From NCBI GenBank assembly GCA_964494805.1, contig CAZBST010000011.1:15998-79997 (forward strand): 64,000 nucleotides of DNA, given 5' to 3'. The notes under the pieces were generated by a model that ran no database searches, was not told where the DNA came from, and saw only the letters and a program-made list of their open reading frames with translations. Positions 60,140-64,000 of this stretch are shown piece by piece. This stretch comes from CAIYOL01 sp964494805 (GTDB lineage: Bacteria > Planctomycetota > Phycisphaerae > Sedimentisphaerales > Anaerobacaceae). The position numbers and the translations under genes were made by a program. Position 1 is the stretch's first letter; the number at the start of each line of letters is the position of its first letter.

Positions 60140-61125
60140 TTTTTCCCCTTTTTGGCGTCCGGTTCTTTCTCCTTCATCGCCGCTTTTGCCATATCGGCCG
60201 CAGCGCTGTCGGGCCAATTATCCACAACCATTTGATAATAAAGATTAGCTGACTGCTTATTACCGGTTTGCTGATAATACTTGCCCGTATTAAATTCCTT
60301 GTAAGCTAATTGCTCATCTATCTGTTTCAGTATTTTATCAACATCAATCTTTTTGGCATCTTCAGGATACCGCAATTTGAAATTCTCGTAATAGCTTCTT
60401 GCACTAATCAGGTCGGCGCTATTATATTTCGACCCCTTATATGCAGCGTACTTGCACCGAGCCATACTCAGTAGCGCCTCTTTGCCAATTTGCCCTGTCG
60501 GCCATCGCGACGATATTTGCGACCACTTGAGGTATGCCTCGGTAAACTTTCCTCTTTTCTCATAATGCTCAGCCACTACCACAGCCGCATTTATCCCAAT
60601 GGGTGTATTCCCCGCCCGGTCGCTAATCTTCTCCATAATTTTAACGCCCTCGTCGTATGTGCTCATAGTAAATACCCCAAGCACCCTTTTCTTCTGTCCA
60701 CCCAAAAAAGCCGTAGCTATGGCAAACTGTCTGTCCAAAGCTGCTTCGTAAAATTCGCTTGTGGGAAATTCCGTCAAAAACTTATCGTAGACCATCGCCG
60801 CTTTGGTGAATTTCCCTTCAGAATACAGTATCTCCGCCTTCATAAAGGCGTCCAAATCAGGCCCTGCAATTTCCGGAAAGTCTTTTTTAAGTTTATCTAC
60901 TGCCTGCCTAACCGCCTTGGTTTGGTCTGTATTGACCAATTTTTTTATTTCAGCCACAGCCAGCAGATATTTATCCTCAGCCGATACGGCTTTCCACTGC
61001 CCCTCTTCACCCAAACGCCACGTTTCTGCTCCTTCGACGTTGCTCAGTATGGGCGAGAACACCGGTGAAACAAATAGTCCGGCCACCGCTACTAACATTA
61101 CAAATAACCTCTTATGTTTTCGCAT
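60094..61125 (-). CDS. BamD-like TPR protein of the outer membrane assembly pathway
   Basis: A 343-residue exported protein. The signal region (LFVMLVAVAGLFVSPVFS) runs into PILSNVEGAETW, coded by a stretch that looks like a dispersed repeat. Then come TPR-like helices with FMKAEILYSEGKFTKAAMVY, FPTSEFYEAALDRQFAIATA and AAYKGSKYNSADLISARSYY, patterns of BamD (YfiO), which helps fold outer membrane proteins. It is longer than usual BamD (about 245), and no lipobox Cys is seen. The next gene is LptE-like, and the pair fits envelope assembly. Confidence 0.75.
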   Translation of the reverse strand: MRKHKRLFVMLVAVAGLFVSPVFSPILSNVEGAETWRLGEEGQWKAVSAEDKYLLAVAEIKKLVNTDQTKAVRQAVDKLKKDFPEIAGPDLDAFMKAEILYSEGKFTKAAMVYDKFLTEFPTSEFYEAALDRQFAIATAFLGGQKKRVLGVFTMSTYDEGVKIMEKISDRAGNTPIGINAAVVVAEHYEKRGKFTEAYLKWSQISSRWPTGQIGKEALLSMARCKYAAYKGSKYNSADLISARSYYENFKLRYPEDAKKIDVDKILKQIDEQLAYKEFNTGKYYQQTGNKQSANLYYQMVVDNWPDSAAADMAKAAMKEKEPDAKKGKKWKKDVTEKLEKLLL

Positions 61126-61267
61126 AATCCTGCCCCACCAATTACCAGTTGCTAATTACCAACTACTAATTCACTGCAGCATTATACACTCTCTCACAGC
61201 CGTTGCAAACCCATAACTTAAAAGAACTTGTATTTACGCTCGCCCTTAATTCGTTTACAATTGGCTT

Positions 61268-61780
61268 ATGCTTTATCTTTGGTCAACAATGCTGATTATC
61301 CTTAATGCCTTTTGGCTTTTACTGGTTCCCTTTGCGCTGCCGGGTAATTGGCTTATTGTCATAACAACTGCTCTGTTCGCCTGGTGGCGGGCGGAAGACA
61401 AGGTTTTCTCTCCTTATACCCTGATTGCTATAACATTGCTGGCTCTTCTTGGTGAGCTGGTCGAATTTTTCGGAGCGGTTGCGGGCGCGAAAAAAGCTGG
61501 TGCCCGCTTCGTCGGTTCGTTCGGAGCCATTATCGGTGCTGTAATTGGTGCTATTATAGGCACTTTCATATTTCCCATACTCGGAACGCTTCTCGGCTCC
61601 TGCGCCGGTGCAGCTATCGGGGTCTGCGTTTTTGAGGTGGCAGGTGGTCGGCGAATGGAAGATACCATTAATTTAGGACTCGGGGCAGGCTTAGGGCGAT
61701 TTTTTGGCACAACCGCCAAAATGGCCCTCGGAATCTTGATTTGGCTCATCGTCGCTTTCGCTGCCTTCTGGCCATCATAA
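61268..61780 (+). CDS. DUF456 membrane protein
   Basis: A 170-residue protein with five or six glycine-rich helices. It has LVPFALPGNWLIVITTALFA, ELVEFFGAVAGAKKAGA (family mark), GAIIGAVIGAIIGTFIFPI and GILIWLIVAFAAF. DUF456 proteins are small integral membrane proteins without known function. It diverges from the BamD-like gene. Confidence 0.85.
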   Translation: MLYLWSTMLIILNAFWLLLVPFALPGNWLIVITTALFAWWRAEDKVFSPYTLIAITLLALLGELVEFFGAVAGAKKAGARFVGSFGAIIGAVIGAIIGTFIFPILGTLLGSCAGAAIGVCVFEVAGGRRMEDTINLGLGAGLGRFFGTTAKMALGILIWLIVAFAAFWPS

Positions 61781-62237
61781 ATGTTTAGTCCCCTAACCTG
61801 CTGGAGGTTTTCTTCTATCCTTTACCGTAACGCGGCGTATGGGGTTGTGGAGGAAACGTCACGTGGGAGTTTTTGTCAAATCAGGACGGAAAAAGAGATA
61901 AATTCAGCAATTTTTCTCCAAAATCCCGTAGTTACCACGATTGACCTGATGGGGCCAAAAATCTTAAAATTTAGAGGTTGTAGACATTTCTACATATACA
62001 TTCTGGGGGCGGCTTAGTGCGGCGGGGCTGCCCCCTTGATTTTATGGGCGTTAGGTGGAATAAATAAAGCAAAAGGAGGCAAGGCAAGAAGTAGAGAAAA
62101 TTGCCAGTCATAGAGAAATCAGCCACTGCGAGAGCGCAGTGAGATTGAACGAGCAAATCACAACACCTACTATTGAGTACAAAACAAAAGGGTAAAACAG
62201 TTGTTAGTATTATCTGTTTTGCTGCGTGAGGAAGCGT
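61781..62237. other. Gene-free gap with two hairpins
   Basis: No credible gene; the one open frame here has no domain or ribosome site. GGGGGC (62005-62010) pairs with GCCCCC (62030-62035), followed by TTGATTTTAT, a weak terminator-like structure on the plus strand. CACTGCG (62124-62130) pairs with CGCAGTG (62135-62141). A short RNA gene cannot be excluded. Confidence 0.4.
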
Positions 62238-62555
62238 TTAGTAGCGTCTTCTGTCACCGCCGAAGCCGCCTCTACCTCTGTCTCTGCCGCCTCTACCGCC
62301 ACCTTGACGTTCCGGTCTGGGACGGGCTTCGTTAACTTTGATATTGCGTCCCATCAAGTCGGCGTCGTTCATTTGCTCTATAGCACTTTGGGCTTCCTGC
62401 TTTGAGGGCATCTGGACGAAGCCAAACCCTCTTGATTCGCCGCTGAATTTGTCTTTAATGATATTGGCGGATTCCACCTGTCCAAAGGCCTCGAATGCCT
62501 TGCGCAAATCGTCTTCAGTTACCTGAGGTGACAAATTACCTACATAGATATTCAT
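62238..62555 (-). CDS. RRM RNA-binding protein, glycine/arginine-rich tail
   Basis: A 105-residue protein with a single RNA recognition motif: RNP2 IYVGNLS near residues 3-9 and RNP1 RGFGFVQM near 42-49, then a tail of RG/GG repeats (GGGRGGRDRGRGG). Such small Rbp proteins occur in cyanobacteria and planctomycetes, often induced by cold, and bind single-stranded RNA. It has an AAAGGAAA ribosome site. The long leader upstream (62556-62787) may serve control. Confidence 0.92.
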   Translation of the reverse strand: MNIYVGNLSPQVTEDDLRKAFEAFGQVESANIIKDKFSGESRGFGFVQMPSKQEAQSAIEQMNDADLMGRNIKVNEARPRPERQGGGRGGRDRGRGGFGGDRRRY

Positions 62556-62756
62556 ATTATCTGTTTCCTTTCATTTAAATCCGTACCGGAACTGCTTACT
62601 GCCACCAGATAACTGCGCGTCATCACGCCTATCTGCCTGTGTGTTCTGATACTTTTCAATTAAAAGTGCCCAACTACCGCGCTGGGCCTGATTTCTCCTA
62701 ATACCATATCCCTGAAATAAAAGCAACCACAGAAAAAATTATTTTTGAGAGACAAA

Positions 62757-62784
62757 AAAGCCCTGTCCGGCGACAGGGTTTTTT
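62757..62784. terminator. Bidirectional terminator
   Basis: CCCTGTC (62761-62767) pairs with GACAGGG (62772-62778), loop CGGC, with A6-G before and T6 after, so it works in both directions. It ends the membrane protein gene at 62788-63195. Confidence 0.8.
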
Positions 62785-62787
62785 GAT

Positions 62788-63195
62788 TCAAGAACGGGTT
62801 CTAAAGTCTCTGTAAAAGAACAGTAATAAAAGTACACTAGATATGGAACTTATAGACGCAACATAGATCATAGGGTTTCCGAACTTCGCAAATGTAATGG
62901 CACCAATCATCCCAATCGCAACAAACAGTGTGGAACTTATGGCTATCAGCCAAGCCCATTTCTCTGATTTTTTCAAACCTAACGAAGAGTATATTGTTAG
63001 AAGACCTGCAAAAATAATCGCAAATCCACAAAAAGCAAAAAAGTAAGCAAATCCTGGCGCTTTATCTTTTAGTGTTTCGTTCTTCATCATTTGCTGATAC
63101 CCTATCGGTGTGAAGCTGCTATGTATTATACCTATAATGGTAATTATTATCCCCACAGCGAAAATCCAACGGCTTATAAATTTTATTTTGTTCAT
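62788..63195 (-). CDS. Small four-helix membrane protein of unknown function
   Basis: A 135-residue protein with helices near 10-27 (RWIFAVGIIITIIGIIH), 48-70 (FAYFFAFCGFAIIFAGLLTIY), 80-100 (WAWLIAISSTLFVAIGMIG) and 105-128. The loop between the first two is polar (GYQQMMKNETLKDKAPG). The pattern matches many small uncharacterised membrane proteins; no family mark recognised. It sits alone between two strong terminators. Confidence 0.75.
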   Translation of the reverse strand: MNKIKFISRWIFAVGIIITIIGIIHSSFTPIGYQQMMKNETLKDKAPGFAYFFAFCGFAIIFAGLLTIYSSLGLKKSEKWAWLIAISSTLFVAIGMIGAITFAKFGNPMIYVASISSISSVLLLLFFYRDFRTRS

Positions 63196-63270
63196 TTTTC
63201 CCTAATTTTAAAATTATATATGAGTTACGGCTACTAAAATGAAAAAATTTTCGTTCGTTGCGATACAGCA

Positions 63271-63306
63271 TAAAAAAAGCCCTGTCGAATGACAGGGCTT
63301 TTTAAT
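63271..63306 (-). terminator. Terminator after the 16S rRNA gene
   Basis: AGCCCTGTC (63279-63287) pairs with GACAGGGCT (63291-63299), with A7 before and T5 after. It lies about 80 bases beyond the 16S end. The stem is nearly the same as at 62757-62784. Confidence 0.85.
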
Positions 63307-63382
63307 ATCAAGAACAGTTAAGCTGTGCAGCGAGAGTGCCTGACTTCGGCAGGATGGAAACCACCCTACCGTCTAAATTATC

Positions 63383-64000
<618 letters not shown>

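Noticed and set aside
61781..62017. 78-codon plus-strand frame after the DUF456 gene
   Set aside because: No domain or ribosome site; starts directly at the previous stop and has unlikely composition.

Overview
The window looks like a chromosomal segment of a Phycisphaerae or Sedimentisphaerales-type planctomycete, probably an anaerobe. Evidence: a 16S rRNA gene closed directly by a terminator (unlinked rRNA genes are typical of planctomycetes); large secreted LamG proteins with dockerin-like ends of the VNFKDFAVLAxxWL kind; an oversized SecA; a B12-dependent ribonucleotide reductase; an Rnf complex; and dispersed intergenic repeats of a kind I associate with planctomycete genomes. The taxonomic call is inference from gene content; the 16S fragment could settle it.

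Layout. 1-6038 is the edge of an exopolysaccharide locus: on the minus strand a membrane glycosyltransferase (cut by the window edge), a WecA-like sugar-1-phosphate transferase and an ATP-grasp enzyme; on the plus strand a specialised NusG paralogue, UDP-glucose dehydrogenase and a UDP-glucuronate 4-epimerase-like enzyme. 6125-9263 holds a secreted subtilisin-like protein with dockerin-like repeats and a secreted NfeD/ClpP-like protease. 9264-10600 is repeat-rich. 10600-23330 is mostly housekeeping: NrdJ, SecA, RNase R, S20, a duplicated TPR protein, GlyA and a NUDIX protein.

23447-35854 is the most unusual part. Three large secreted LamG proteins lie head to tail on the minus strand. Each has upstream a diverging copy of a XylR/AraC-type regulator gene; only the last copy is intact and the other two are remnants sharing one internal deletion. 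Each intergenic region keeps the same pair of direct repeats 22 bp apart, just upstream of the LamG promoter. This suggests a regulated secreted-protein module that expanded by tandem duplication while keeping one regulator.

36105-49268 holds a divergent Gfo/Idh/MocA-like protein, a zinc-ribbon membrane protein and the Rnf complex: rnfCDGEA, then a radical SAM gene and a glycosyltransferase gene, then rnfB. The flavinyl transferase ApbE faces the cluster and can load FMN on RnfD and RnfG. A TIGR03960-type radical SAM protein follows. 49269-49963 carries a second copy of the long dispersed repeat. 49964-53524 has a PocR/GAF histidine kinase, a receiver protein and an orphan protein.

53565-61780 encodes LOG, endonuclease III, a lipoprotein, DsbD, FtsH, LptE-like and BamD-like envelope factors and a DUF456 membrane protein. 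62238-64000 has an RRM RNA-binding protein, a small membrane protein and the 3-prime part of the 16S rRNA gene. No tRNA, CRISPR array, transposase or prophage was recognised.
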